Part shown: in pieces, positions 25,219 through 35,037 of the stretch
Layout: each line of letters starts with the position of its first letter
Position numbering within the stretch: position 1 is the stretch's first letter
Source: an uncultured Desulfobacteraceae bacterium
Lineage (GTDB): Bacteria; Desulfobacterota; Desulfobacteria; Desulfobacterales; UBA5852
NCBI GenBank assembly: GCA_913060875.1
Contig: CAJXSL010000006.1
Coordinates: forward strand, 62,001-126,000
Direction of reading: 5' to 3'
DNA length: 64,000 nucleotides
Notes under the pieces: generated by a model
The model's database searches: none
The model's input: the letters and a program-made list of their open reading frames with translations, nothing else
Told to the model about the DNA's origin: nothing
Made by a program: the position numbers and the translations under genes

Positions 25219-27834
25219 ATGATTCGAACAATTCGCCGGATTCTGAATCGCTTATGGGGCCATTTCGTTGTCTATATCGACCGGGCCCCGATCAGCGCGG
25301 AGGAGAAGAACCGTCTGCAGCAGTATACCGTCTTTATCCTTCTCGGTATTCCCACTATGGTCGTTTTCGGTTTGATCCATTTGAATCGCGGACATTACCC
25401 CCTCAGTGCCGCCATTTTTACCTCCTGCATCGGTCTTGTGGCGGGTTGGCACCTGCTTCATCGGTTGCCGAACGGATGGATCATTTACCGCATCAATGCC
25501 GTCCTTTTCGGCTTTTTGGTCCTTTACATGGTCGTGGTTGGTGGCGAAGGGGGATCCAAAATCCTGTGGATGTACACCTTCCCCATGATTGCTTTTTTCC
25601 TGCTGGGCAAGAAGGAGGGGCTCCTATGGGCAACCGGCCTGTTTGCCCTCGCATTGGCTTGCTTTTGGATGCCGCTGCCCCATATCGACCGTTACACTTA
25701 TCCGGCCGCTTTTATTACGCGTTTTGTCATTACCTACGCCATGGTGGCGGTCATTGCCTACTGGTTCGAATTTTTTCGGGACCGCTATCGCCTGCAGATG
25801 GAAGCCGAGCACCGGGAACTTAAAAACGAAAGAAGGCGGCTTAAGGAGGAAATTGAAAAGCGCCGGGAGGCGGAGGCACGCACCCATGAGCTGAACCAAA
25901 AATTACAGACTGTCATCAACGCCATTCCGGATGTCATCAGTTTCAAGGACCGCCAGGGGCGCAACGTTCTCATCAATAAAGCCTTTGAATTGTTTGCCGA
26001 CCGGTCTGCGCAGGAGATCATCGGGAAAACCGACGGGGAGATTTTCGCGGCCAGGCAGGCGCGTTTGAGCCAAAAAAGTGATGACGATGCTCTGGCAAAA
26101 GGTGGCCCGGTGCGGGTAGAGGAGGTTTGTCCACGGGCAGATGCGGTGGATGCTGTTTTCGATACCATCAAGCTGCCGCTTTATGATGCTGATGGTGGGG
26201 CGATCGGAATGCTCGGCGTCCGCCGTGACATCACCGATATCCGGAAGGCGGAGCAGCAATTGCGCGTTAACGAGCAGCGGTTTCAGGAAATCCTGGAACA
26301 TTCCCGGGACATCCTCTACCGGCGGGATTTGAAAACCGGCCAATACGATTATATCTCAAGTGCTTTCGGTATATTGCTGGGATATACCGGCGAAGAAATT
26401 GAGGATCTGGTCTACAATGGCGTCGAAATCATGATTCATCCGGATGACCGCAAGCGACACAGGGCCTTTATCGAAGACCTTGTCGCATCGCAACCCGGCC
26501 GCGCCGTAGACGATACCATCGAATATCGTATACGGGATAGGAAGGGGACTTCCCGCTGGTTCAACGATCGGCTGGCCGTCATTCGTGATGAGCAGGGCCG
26601 GGCGGCTTTCGTTTTGGGCAACAACCGGGATATCACGGACCAAAAAAAAGCCGAATTGGCGGTGCGTCAGGCCAATAACCGGCTCCTGACCATTCTGGAC
26701 AGTATCGACGCCCATGTCTATGTCTCTGATCTCGAGACATACGAGATTCTTTTTATGAACCGCAAGATGAAACAGGCCTTCGGCAATCCTGAGAAAGGCA
26801 AGCTCTGTTGGCAGTTTTTCAGAGGGGAAGAGGGGCCCTGCCCCAATTGCACCAACACACGGCTGTTCGAAAGGGAAGGGGAACCGGCCGGTTTTATCGA
26901 ATGGGAGGGTAAAAACCCCATCACCGGGCGCTGGTACATGAATTACGATCGCGCCATCAAGTGGATCGATGAGCGTTGGGTGCGTCTGCAGATTGCGGTG
27001 GATATCACCCGGATCAAAATGCTCGAGCAGGAACGGCGGGAAACCGAAGCAAAATTGAAACATGTTGAAAAACTGGAGGCGATTGGGACCCTGGCAGGCG
27101 GTATCGCTCATGATTTCAATAACCTTTTGTCGGTTATCATGGGAGGGCTTTCGCTGGTGGCGGAAGACTTGACCCCCTTGCATGACGCCCAGTCAACCCT
27201 GCGGCAGGTGGAAAGGGCCTCTCATAAGGCCAAAGATTTGGCCAATCAACTCGTCACTTTTGCCAAGGGCGGGGCGCCCGTGATGGCTCCCGGGGATCTT
27301 GGCAGGGTGGTGCGGCGGGCCGCCCGGGAAGCCGCCGGCAAGGGCGCTGCCCATCTCCGGTTTGACTTTTTTCCGGGTTTATGGCCCGTGGCTTTCGACG
27401 AAAGCCAGATCCGGCGCGCCATCACTCATATCGTCGTCAATGCGGTGGAATCAATGCCCGGGGGCGGCACCATTTTGATTTCAGGCGCAAACCGGCGGAT
27501 CGGTGTCTCTGAAACCGATCCGCGGTTGACGCTGCCGGATGGCGCCTACGTGGCATTGTCCATTCAGGATGAAGGCCCCGGCATTTCGGATCAGATTTTG
27601 AATCAGATCTTCGATCCCTATTTTTCCACGAAGGAAAAAGGCAGTGACAAGGGAACCGGGCTGGGATTGGCGATAACCCACTCGATTATCACCCGCCACA
27701 AAGGGACGATTGCCGTAACGCCCAAACGCCCTGACGGCGGTGCTATTTTTACCATTTATCTGCCGGCCTGCGACACGGCGGAATTGGAAACAACAGAAGA
27801 TAGCGGCGCGAAAACCGAAATAAATCCGTTCTAA
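25219..27834 (+). CDS. multi-PAS membrane histidine kinase
   Basis: An 871-residue sensor kinase. Residues about 30-190 form six or so membrane segments, then a short coiled coil. PAS domains follow at about 225-345, 350-480 and 485-605. The third PAS contains GPCPNCTNTRLF and an upstream Cys in KLCWQFF, which may bind a metal or act as a redox switch. The H-box GTLAGGIAHDFNNLLSVIMG (His near 632) and an HATPase domain with DEGPGISDQILNQIFDPYFST and GTGLGLAI complete it. No response regulator is adjacent, so this is an orphan kinase; the ligand is unknown. Confidence 0.92.
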   Translation: MIRTIRRILNRLWGHFVVYIDRAPISAEEKNRLQQYTVFILLGIPTMVVFGLIHLNRGHYPLSAAIFTSCIGLVAGWHLLHRLPNGWIIYRINAVLFGFLVLYMVVVGGEGGSKILWMYTFPMIAFFLLGKKEGLLWATGLFALALACFWMPLPHIDRYTYPAAFITRFVITYAMVAVIAYWFEFFRDRYRLQMEAEHRELKNERRRLKEEIEKRREAEARTHELNQKLQTVINAIPDVISFKDRQGRNVLINKAFELFADRSAQEIIGKTDGEIFAARQARLSQKSDDDALAKGGPVRVEEVCPRADAVDAVFDTIKLPLYDADGGAIGMLGVRRDITDIRKAEQQLRVNEQRFQEILEHSRDILYRRDLKTGQYDYISSAFGILLGYTGEEIEDLVYNGVEIMIHPDDRKRHRAFIEDLVASQPGRAVDDTIEYRIRDRKGTSRWFNDRLAVIRDEQGRAAFVLGNNRDITDQKKAELAVRQANNRLLTILDSIDAHVYVSDLETYEILFMNRKMKQAFGNPEKGKLCWQFFRGEEGPCPNCTNTRLFEREGEPAGFIEWEGKNPITGRWYMNYDRAIKWIDERWVRLQIAVDITRIKMLEQERRETEAKLKHVEKLEAIGTLAGGIAHDFNNLLSVIMGGLSLVAEDLTPLHDAQSTLRQVERASHKAKDLANQLVTFAKGGAPVMAPGDLGRVVRRAAREAAGKGAAHLRFDFFPGLWPVAFDESQIRRAITHIVVNAVESMPGGGTILISGANRRIGVSETDPRLTLPDGAYVALSIQDEGPGISDQILNQIFDPYFSTKEKGSDKGTGLGLAITHSIITRHKGTIAVTPKRPDGGAIFTIYLPACDTAELETTEDSGAKTEINPF

Positions 27835-27990
27835 AATCAGTTGACCCTCCAAGACAGAACACGGGTTTTTGTGGTAAGGTCCCTTCCGCAACACTGGATC
27901 GGTGCCAATTGGGGGACATGATGAACCCTGCGGCTGTCGATCTGTTTATATAAACCAATAAATTAACTATATTTTTTTATCTATCTGTAA

Positions 27991-29034
27991 ATGTTGCAAT
28001 TATTAGAACTTACATTTGAGGATCTGGCCGAGGTTTTTGCTGAACATTTGGGTAAGGGACCTTTCCTGGCCGGGGCGCTGTACCGTGAATTTTACAAACA
28101 GCTCAACCCTAAGGCCTGGCAGTCCCCATCGATTGCGGCCTCACCCGGATTGCCGGATCGGCTGCGGCGGCTAATGGCTTTTGAGCCTGGTCACGTTGTT
28201 GATCAGGTCAAGCAGGATGGCGTCATCAAATTTGTGACCGCCCTCAAAGATGGTCATCGGATCGAATCGGTGATTTTGCCCATGGCGTCGCATTGGACGG
28301 TCTGCGTTTCCAGCCAGGTGGGTTGCCGCATGGGGTGCCGGTTTTGCGAAACCGCCCGTCTGGGGCTGATTCGTCAACTCTCCGTGGAGGAAATCGTCGG
28401 GCAGGTTTACACGGCCCGTCAACGATTCGGGGCCTCTGTCCGCAACGTGGTGTTCATGGGGATGGGGGAGCCCTTCGATAATTTTGATACCGTCATCCAG
28501 GCCGTTCGCGTTCTCAGCGATCAAAGGGGGCTGGATATTGCCCGGCGCTATATCACCCTTTCGACGGCGGGACGGGTTGACGGGATCGAAAAAATGGCAG
28601 CGCTTGACATGCCGCATCTCAAACTGGCCGTATCACTCAATGCGCCCAACGATAGCCTGCGGTCGCAGTTGATGCCGATCAATAAGGCGGTGCCTTTGGA
28701 ACGACTCCGGGCGTCACTGATGCGGTACCCCTTGAAGAAAGGGTACGATATCATGGTGGCGTATGTGCTGATGTCGGGCGTGAACGATGGGCCGGAATGT
28801 GCCCGACAACTGGCGGATTGGCTAGCGCCCCTATCAGCCAAAGTGAACCTGATTCCCTTTAATCCGGGTTCGGATACACCCTACCGTTCGCCTTCTGAAA
28901 AGGACATGGACATCTTTCGGCAGCAGCTAATTGATTTGGGTGTCAATGTCCAGAAACGCGCCCCCCGGGGACGGGACCTGATGGCGGCCTGCGGTCAGCT
29001 TGGCCAAGCCGCCAAGACCGTTAGGGAGGCATGA
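27991..29034 (+). CDS. rlmN: RlmN-family radical SAM rRNA/tRNA methyltransferase
   Basis: A 347-residue protein with the radical-SAM cluster motif CRMGCRFC, a GMGEPFDN motif and the C-terminal Cys in APRGRDLMAACGQL that forms the protein-RNA intermediate. It makes 2-methyladenosine at A2503 of 23S rRNA (and A37 of some tRNAs in E. coli). The cluster is followed by ETARLGL where common RlmN proteins have STG/AQQG, so it may belong to a divergent clade. No strong ribosome-binding site precedes the ATG at 27991. Confidence 0.85.
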   Translation: MLQLLELTFEDLAEVFAEHLGKGPFLAGALYREFYKQLNPKAWQSPSIAASPGLPDRLRRLMAFEPGHVVDQVKQDGVIKFVTALKDGHRIESVILPMASHWTVCVSSQVGCRMGCRFCETARLGLIRQLSVEEIVGQVYTARQRFGASVRNVVFMGMGEPFDNFDTVIQAVRVLSDQRGLDIARRYITLSTAGRVDGIEKMAALDMPHLKLAVSLNAPNDSLRSQLMPINKAVPLERLRASLMRYPLKKGYDIMVAYVLMSGVNDGPECARQLADWLAPLSAKVNLIPFNPGSDTPYRSPSEKDMDIFRQQLIDLGVNVQKRAPRGRDLMAACGQLGQAAKTVREA

Positions 29035-29109
29035 CGGCTTAACCGTCGTGGTCCTTTGTCGACATCGATTGATACTGCGGACAGACCATTGCGCGACAGG
29101 AATGATGCT

Positions 29110-29610
29110 ATGGATGAAGAAAGCCCTCGCAGCCGGACCCAGAAAAAGAAAGATGATCGTGCGCTGCAACGATTGGGTGAGGAACTCTTAAATCTCTCAA
29201 GCGAACAACTGGCGGCCATTGTCATGCCTTCGGAACTGGCCGAGGCGGTGGCGATGGGTCGCCGAATGACCCGGCACGGCGCCAAGCGGCGCCAGCTTCA
29301 GTACATCGGCGCGCTTATGCGCAGCATTGATCCGGCCCCGATTCGCAAAGCTCTGGATGATATCCATCGGGGCAGCTATCAGAAAGCCCTGGTCTTCCAA
29401 AAGCTCGAACACTGGCGGGAGGCCCTGATCGATGGGGATGAAAGGATCGTCGCGGAGATTCTCATCCAGTGCCCCGGAGCCGAGAGACAGCGACTGATGC
29501 AGCTGACGCGGAATGCCCGGAAAGAAAAGCAAAGCGGCAAGGGTGTCAGGGCGTCAAGGATGTTGTTCCGTTATCTGCGTGACGTGACGGATGACGGCGT
29601 CGCCAAATAA
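29110..29610 (+). CDS. darP: DarP/YjgA ribosome-assembly factor
   Basis: A 166-residue helical, very basic protein of the DUF615/YjgA family (RTQKKKDDRALQRLGEELLN at the start, LMQLTRNARKEKQSGKG near the end), which associates with late 50S precursors in E. coli. The frame is open from 29056, but ATG 29110 begins the conserved part. It lies 75 nt after rlmN, another 50S-directed gene. Confidence 0.88.
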   Translation: MDEESPRSRTQKKKDDRALQRLGEELLNLSSEQLAAIVMPSELAEAVAMGRRMTRHGAKRRQLQYIGALMRSIDPAPIRKALDDIHRGSYQKALVFQKLEHWREALIDGDERIVAEILIQCPGAERQRLMQLTRNARKEKQSGKGVRASRMLFRYLRDVTDDGVAK

Positions 29611-29666
29611 GGATTTCCTGTGAGCCGTCATTTTCGGAAGAGAGGCAAGATCGAGGAGACGATTAA

Positions 29667-30125
29667 ATGATCGATATCATAAAACAATTTTTTAGCGGAA
29701 AAGCCGACCAAACAGCCGGCAAGGGTGAGGATGGGGGGCATGATCTCAAGGTGGCCACCTGTGCGCTGCTGGTTGAAATGGCCCGTATCGATGAATCGTT
29801 TACCCCTCAGGAAACCAAAACCATCCTGGATATCTTAAAGAGCCGTTTCGGTGTTTCCAGCGCCCATGCGGAAGCCTTGATGGCGGAAGCGGACAAGGAA
29901 CTGGTGGAAAGCGTCGATCTGTGGCAATTTGCCCGCCTGATCAATGAAAATTACTCCCGCGAAGAAAAAATCGGCATCATCGAGACCCTGTGGCAAGTGG
30001 TTTTCGTCGATGGCAAGATGGATCAATATGAAGATTATTTGATGCACAAAATGATGAAATTGTTGCGGGTTTCCCACCAAGAGCTCATCGATGCCAAATT
30101 GAAAATCCTTCATGGGAAGCGCTGA
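29667..30125 (+). CDS. TerB-like protein
   Basis: A 152-residue helical protein of the TerB / DjlA-N superfamily: KVATCALLVEMARIDESFTP, then EEKIGIIETLWQVVFVDGKM and YEDYLMHKMMKLLRVSH. The acidic motifs (ARIDESF, VDGKMD) are the proposed metal-binding repeats. Despite the family name, no tellurite-resistance genes are near; stand-alone TerB-like proteins are common and of unknown role. A GAGGAGA box precedes the ATG. Confidence 0.85.
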   Translation: MIDIIKQFFSGKADQTAGKGEDGGHDLKVATCALLVEMARIDESFTPQETKTILDILKSRFGVSSAHAEALMAEADKELVESVDLWQFARLINENYSREEKIGIIETLWQVVFVDGKMDQYEDYLMHKMMKLLRVSHQELIDAKLKILHGKR

Positions 30126-30594
30126 TGCCAAAGGACGGCAGGTGCCGGTCAGGGCGGGGATTGGAAAAAACGGGCTAAAGTTCTGTTCAAAACGACCGAT
30201 AAGTTGTTACGACTCCAAAATAGTTAAGGCGATCCGGTTTCATCCGGCATTTTTTGCGCTGATAAATTTGAATATTGTATCGTAAGAATAGCTTTTTACA
30301 ATCTTCTTAAGGGGGCCGGTAAAAATATTGAAGCCTTGCCTAAATGGATTCATTTTGGGCTTGCATATCCCTTTTTTCTGGTATAGAGCGAAGCCAACAA
30401 AAAAGCGGTGCAGGCCGTTTAATCATCATGTAACCATTCCCGCGTGAGGCGGGTTTTTTACAATGAGCCTTCCCAGACCAACAACATGGTCGAAAAGAAG
30501 CGCAGGACGTGTGCCAGGGCAGCCTTCGGGTGAACGGTCAGCTTCCTGACAGCCCTAACCGCGTTTAGAAACCAATTTGTGGAATTGAAGGATA
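30126..30594 (+). other. intergenic region with a small terminator-like hairpin
   Basis: No gene is seen. A compact hairpin, CCCGC (30439-30443) with GCGGG (30449-30453) and six T, could end the TerB transcript or a small RNA, but I see no promoter that defines such an RNA. Confidence 0.35.
30439..30459 (+). terminator. short terminator-like hairpin
   Basis: A 5-bp GC stem with a 5-nt loop is followed directly by TTTTTT. The stem is short, hence the modest confidence. Confidence 0.45.
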
Positions 30595-30753
30595 ATGGAC
30601 GAAGCAAAGAAAAAACAACTGGAAGCCAAATTACGTCAAATGTTTCTCAAGGCCAGCCAACCCGAGGATGAAGGCCGACCGACACCATGTAAACCCCGGG
30701 GTATCCGTGTTATCCGTCGCCGCAAAGGCGAACCCGATACACAAATCGCCTGA
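30595..30753 (+). CDS. 52-residue basic small protein
   Basis: ATG 30595 is preceded by AAGGA at about 4 nt. The protein is charged throughout: an acidic/basic helix (MDEAKKKQLEAKLRQMFLKA), a Pro-rich linker and a very basic end (KPRGIRVIRRRKGEPDT). The tail suggests RNA or ribosome contact, which is inference only. It ends 268 nt before prfC on the same strand. Confidence 0.6.
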   Translation: MDEAKKKQLEAKLRQMFLKASQPEDEGRPTPCKPRGIRVIRRRKGEPDTQIA

Positions 30754-31021
30754 TTTAGGCGTCGTACCCATCTCTTCCGCTATACCGCCGGATTCCCGGC
30801 AATGCATCAACAAAGCGTAAGCGATAAATTTCCTTATTAAAAAACAGTCGCCCTATTGCCGATTCCCGCCTAAATGATCAATTTGGGATTCCGGCGCGGT
30901 GGATCATGGTGTCAGGGCAACCGTGGTCCTTCGGCCAATCCGGGAACACGGGGTGGTCTCTTCAAGGGTAATCCCGTGGCGTGATCGCATTCCCGTAAAA
31001 TTGCCCGCATAAGACAATATC

Positions 31022-32608
31022 ATGAGCAAACAGCATCAAAGGGAAATTGATCGGCGTCGAACATTTGGCATTATCAGTCATCCGGATGCCGGCAAAACCA
31101 CATTGACCGAAAAGCTGCTTCTTTTCGGGGGCGCCATTCAACAGGCCGGGGCTGTCAGGGCAAGAAAAGCTTCGCGGCACGCCACCAGCGACTGGATGGC
31201 GATCGAGAAGGAACGCGGTATCTCGGTGACCAGTTCGGTGATGAAGTTCAACTATCGCGACTTCGAGGTCAATCTTCTCGACACACCCGGCCATCAGGAC
31301 TTTTCCGAGGATACCTATCGCGTGCTGACCGCGGTGGACAGTGCCCTCATGGTGATCGACAGTGCGAAGGGCGTAGAGCCCCAGACGGAGAAACTCATGG
31401 AAGTCTGTCGCATGCGCAACACGCCCATCATCACCTTTATCAACAAACTGGACCGGGAAGGCATGGCCCCCCTGGACATCCTCGACGATATTGAAAACAA
31501 ACTGCAGATTGAATGCACACCGCTGTCCTGGCCCATCGGTATGGGGAAGCGATTTAAAGGTGTCTACAATATTTTCCACCGCGAATTACATCTGTTTGAA
31601 CCCGGACGTGAAACGCGTGAACAATCCGGCGTTGTTCTCAAGGATCTCGAGGATCCGGTCCTGGATGATCTTTTGGGAAGCCAAGCGGGTGCGCTGCGGG
31701 AGGATATTGCGCTGTTGGAAGGTGCCGTCGATCCTTTCGAAAGGACCCATTTCCTGAACGGCAGCCAGACGCCCGTATTTTTTGGCAGTGCGATCAATAA
31801 CTTCGGTGTCAAAGAAATGCTCGATGCCTTTGTTGAAATGGCGCCGCATCCCCGGCCGCGCGTTGCCGTATCGCGCGAGGTTTCACCGTACGAAAGTGAA
31901 TTTACCGGTTTCGCCTTCAAGATCCAGGCGAACATGAACCCTGCCCACCGCGACCGGATCGCTTTCGTGCGGATTTGCTCCGGAAAGTTTACCCGGGGGA
32001 TGAAAGTCGTGCATCACCGTATCGGCAAGGAAGTGGCCCTGGCCAACGCCACCATTTTCATGGCCCAGGACCGCGCCAACGTGGAGGAAGCCTACCCGGG
32101 CGACATCATCGGTATCTACAACCACGGCACTATTAAAATCGGTGACACATTTACCGAGAAGGAACGCCTGAAGTTCAAGGGAATACCCAATTTTGCTCCG
32201 GAGCACTTCCGGCGCGTGCGCCTCAAAAATCCTTTGAAAACCAAACAGCTTAATAAAGGGTTGGTTCAGCTGGCCGAAGAAGGTGCCGTGCAGGTTTTTC
32301 GACCTGTCATGGGCAGCGACTACATCCTCGGTGCCGTAGGGGTTCTGCAGTTCGATGTCACCATGGCCCGCCTAAAAGCCGAATACGGGGTAGATGCGGT
32401 CTACGAATCGGTCGACTTTTCCGTTGCCCGGTGGGTCGATTGTGAAGATCGCAAAAAACTGGCGGAGTTCGAGAAGAAGAACATGGCGAACATTGCCCGG
32501 GATGCGGAAGGCTGCCTCTCCTATCTGGCCCCCAGTGACTGGAAGTTGGGGTTTTGTATGGAGCAGTGGCCTGACATCGTGTTTTATAAAACCCGGGATG
32601 TGCTCTGA
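31022..32608 (+). CDS. prfC: peptide chain release factor 3
   Basis: A 528-residue translational GTPase. G motifs are [13 protein letters not shown] (G1), GISVTSSVM (G2), [14 protein letters not shown] (G3) and NKLDREG (G4). The C-terminal end ([20 protein letters not shown]) is typical of RF3 and not of EF-G. It removes RF1/RF2 from the ribosome after peptide release. Length and motifs are standard. Confidence 0.97.
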   Translation: MSKQHQREIDRRRTFGIISHPDAGKTTLTEKLLLFGGAIQQAGAVRARKASRHATSDWMAIEKERGISVTSSVMKFNYRDFEVNLLDTPGHQDFSEDTYRVLTAVDSALMVIDSAKGVEPQTEKLMEVCRMRNTPIITFINKLDREGMAPLDILDDIENKLQIECTPLSWPIGMGKRFKGVYNIFHRELHLFEPGRETREQSGVVLKDLEDPVLDDLLGSQAGALREDIALLEGAVDPFERTHFLNGSQTPVFFGSAINNFGVKEMLDAFVEMAPHPRPRVAVSREVSPYESEFTGFAFKIQANMNPAHRDRIAFVRICSGKFTRGMKVVHHRIGKEVALANATIFMAQDRANVEEAYPGDIIGIYNHGTIKIGDTFTEKERLKFKGIPNFAPEHFRRVRLKNPLKTKQLNKGLVQLAEEGAVQVFRPVMGSDYILGAVGVLQFDVTMARLKAEYGVDAVYESVDFSVARWVDCEDRKKLAEFEKKNMANIARDAEGCLSYLAPSDWKLGFCMEQWPDIVFYKTRDVL

Positions 32609-32683
32609 ATTTAGCCCATTTCTTTCGGTATAGGCCTATCCGTATCTATCGGTGTGGATGTCTCCTGGTTATCCCGAGACGAT

Positions 32684-33856
32684 TTAAGCGAGTCGTGCAA
32701 TCGGGCGTTCGCTATTGATGGCGTCGATATTATCTGTTTCCATCTGATTGATCCGATGGATATTAAGGCGCAGCACCTCCTGCATGCGCCTGTCCGCAAA
32801 ACGATGGTAGCTGTAATTCGGAACGGCCTCGAATCCCCTCCGGATCTTGTGCTCGCCACCGATGCCGGGATCGAAAATACGAATGCCATTGTCAATCGCC
32901 CACTCGATGGGGCGGTAATAACAGGCATTGAAGTGCAGCGCATTGGCGGGTGCCAATGTCCCCCAGTACCGTCCGTACATACGATCCCCCTTGACCAGAA
33001 GAAACGACATGCCGGTGGGCAGGTTTTCTGCCGCGTCACTGTAGGCGGCGATCAGAAGGATTCGATCGCGGAAGACAGCATGGAGCCCCGTAAAGAATGC
33101 CTTCGTGAGGTATTGGCAACCCCAGGGACCAAACTGGGCGTTGGTGTCGGCATAGAGGCGGTACATGTGCGGGAACAGAGCTTGATGGATTGCATTGCCT
33201 CTGAGGGGAACCAATTGGATGCCCTGGTCCGGCATGGCCTGTCTTTCGCGCCGGACATTGCGGCGCTGGCTGGATTTGAAGACGGCCAGATAGTCGCCGA
33301 ATGATCGGTAACCGCGGTTATGCCAGGCAAAACTTTGATGGGTCCAGCGCTTAAATCCATGCGGCTCGAGATGTTGCCCCCATTCCGGATCCACATAATG
33401 AAAGCTGCAGCCTGCCAGCCTGTATCGGCGTACCAGCTGCGCGATGGCGGCGATCATGAGACCATTGATCGCGGAAGGATCCTCATCCGGGGCGATCAGA
33501 AAACGGTAGCCGATGGTCGGTGAAAACGGACTCATCCCCACCAGTTTGGGGTAGTAGGCGATGCCCAGGCGCCGGGCGGCATCGGCCCAGGCATGATCGA
33601 AGACGAATTCACCGACACTGTGGCTTTTGATGTATAGAGGGGCCGCCGCTACAAGGGTCTTACCCCGCCAGAGGGTCAGATGATGGGGCAACCAGCCTTT
33701 TTCCGCCCCAACACTCTGGGAGGTTTCCAGCAGATGCAGCCACTCCCACTCCAAAAAAGGGGTCGGCAGGGTGTCGGCCAAGGCGTTCCAGGCGGTTTTC
33801 TCCACATCGTCAAGACGTTGAATCCATCGTATTTGGGGTCGGGCCAATTTTGTCAT
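32684..33856 (-). CDS. FemAB-like acyltransferase-fold protein (DUF482 type)
   Basis: A 390-residue cytoplasmic protein with a double GNAT-like fold. The pattern is that of the 'peptidogalycan biosynthesis' FemAB-like family: LPTPFLEWEWLHLLE early, YLAVFKSSQRRNVRRER in the middle, and RYWGTLAPANALHFNACYYR, FDPGIGGEHKIRRGFEAVPN late. Related FemX proteins transfer aminoacyl groups to cell-wall or other acceptors; the substrate here is unknown. I prefer ATG 33856; the ATG 45 nt upstream lacks a ribosome-binding site. Confidence 0.8.
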   Translation of the reverse strand: MTKLARPQIRWIQRLDDVEKTAWNALADTLPTPFLEWEWLHLLETSQSVGAEKGWLPHHLTLWRGKTLVAAAPLYIKSHSVGEFVFDHAWADAARRLGIAYYPKLVGMSPFSPTIGYRFLIAPDEDPSAINGLMIAAIAQLVRRYRLAGCSFHYVDPEWGQHLEPHGFKRWTHQSFAWHNRGYRSFGDYLAVFKSSQRRNVRRERQAMPDQGIQLVPLRGNAIHQALFPHMYRLYADTNAQFGPWGCQYLTKAFFTGLHAVFRDRILLIAAYSDAAENLPTGMSFLLVKGDRMYGRYWGTLAPANALHFNACYYRPIEWAIDNGIRIFDPGIGGEHKIRRGFEAVPNYSYHRFADRRMQEVLRLNIHRINQMETDNIDAINSERPIARLA

Positions 33857-34001
33857 CGTGATTTTGATTTGTTTCACCTTCGGCTTAAAACCAAAGAGCA
33901 TTTAGACAATGGGCTGAGGCGATTGACGGTATAATAAGCCCTTAGAAGGGGCTTGTCACCTTGCGGGGTTGGCAAGGAAATCGAGGGCGTTTTGGCGTGG
34001 C

Positions 34002-34904
34002 TCAGGACCTCGCCCTCAGCGTTATGCCGATGCCGCCGGCAATCAGTGCCAGTCCGATCCCATGATAGCCGTAGAACGATTCTCCCAACAGAAGAATAGC
34101 CATCAGGCTGCCGAATAAGGGCATCAGGTAGAGAAACAGGCCGGCGCGATTGGCGCCGATGAGATCGACCCCGCGATTATAGCAAAGATAGGATATGATG
34201 GAGGGAAAGATGCCCACATAGAGGAACGATAACAGCGTAATGGCGTTCCATTGCACCGGGCGCATGGTCAGGGATTCCCAAAGGTAAATCGGAAGGAGCA
34301 TCACCGTTCCGGTGATGAAGGTCACCGCCAGGAAACTCAAGGGATGAAGGGGCGGGCGCTGCCGCAACAAAACCGTATAGGCCGCATAGCTGATCACGGC
34401 AAGGAAGATCAGCAAATCCCCCGGGTTCAACGCTAGTGTGCGGATCACCCGAACATCGCCCTGGACAATGATGGTTACCGCGCCGAGCAGGCAGCCCAAC
34501 ACCCCCACCAGCGGCCATTTACCGATGCGTTCCCGAAACAGAACAAAAGACATCAGGACGATAAAGACCGGCATCATGGTTTGCATCAGGAAAGCGTTGA
34601 CGGCAACGGTGAATTGCAGGCCGGTATAGACGAGGGTGTTGAAGGCCGCCACGCCGGTGCCGGACAGCACGAGCAGGATAGGCACGTGTCGCTTGATCGT
34701 GGACCAGTCTCGCCGCATATGGGGCAGGGACGGCCCTAACACCAAAAGGGAGGCGATGGCCCATCGCCAGAAGGCCAGGGCGATGGGCGGGATATCGGTC
34801 CGTATGGCCCGGCCCAGAATAAAATTGCCTGACCAGAACAGAACGGCTAGGGTCAGCATAGCATAGGCCGTGGCGGGATTTCGGCTCTTTGGGGAACGCA
34901 GCAT
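34002..34904 (-). CDS. EamA-family (DMT) transporter
   Basis: A 300-residue protein of ten membrane segments in two EamA repeats: FWSGNFILGRAIRTDIPPIA at the start, and PLFGSLMAILLLGESFYGYH near the end of repeat two. Probable inner-membrane exporter of a small metabolite. It is divergent from proA (133-nt gap). It is not a close copy of the EamA protein at 16853-17752. Confidence 0.88.
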   Translation of the reverse strand: MLRSPKSRNPATAYAMLTLAVLFWSGNFILGRAIRTDIPPIALAFWRWAIASLLVLGPSLPHMRRDWSTIKRHVPILLVLSGTGVAAFNTLVYTGLQFTVAVNAFLMQTMMPVFIVLMSFVLFRERIGKWPLVGVLGCLLGAVTIIVQGDVRVIRTLALNPGDLLIFLAVISYAAYTVLLRQRPPLHPLSFLAVTFITGTVMLLPIYLWESLTMRPVQWNAITLLSFLYVGIFPSIISYLCYNRGVDLIGANRAGLFLYLMPLFGSLMAILLLGESFYGYHGIGLALIAGGIGITLRARS

Positions 34905-35037
34905 TGTGCTTGTTTAGCATCGATTCCCGGCCGCCGCAAATGCACGCTCCGGCAGCGGTTGATGTTTTTGGAAGGCTGGAGTAGGGTGGTGCGCTCCGGG
35001 ACGACCATGGACAACTTCGAGATGGAGGCATTGGCGA

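Noticed and set aside
29667-30125. Tellurite resistance locus
   Set aside because: Only a lone TerB-like gene is present; terC, terD, terE or others are missing.
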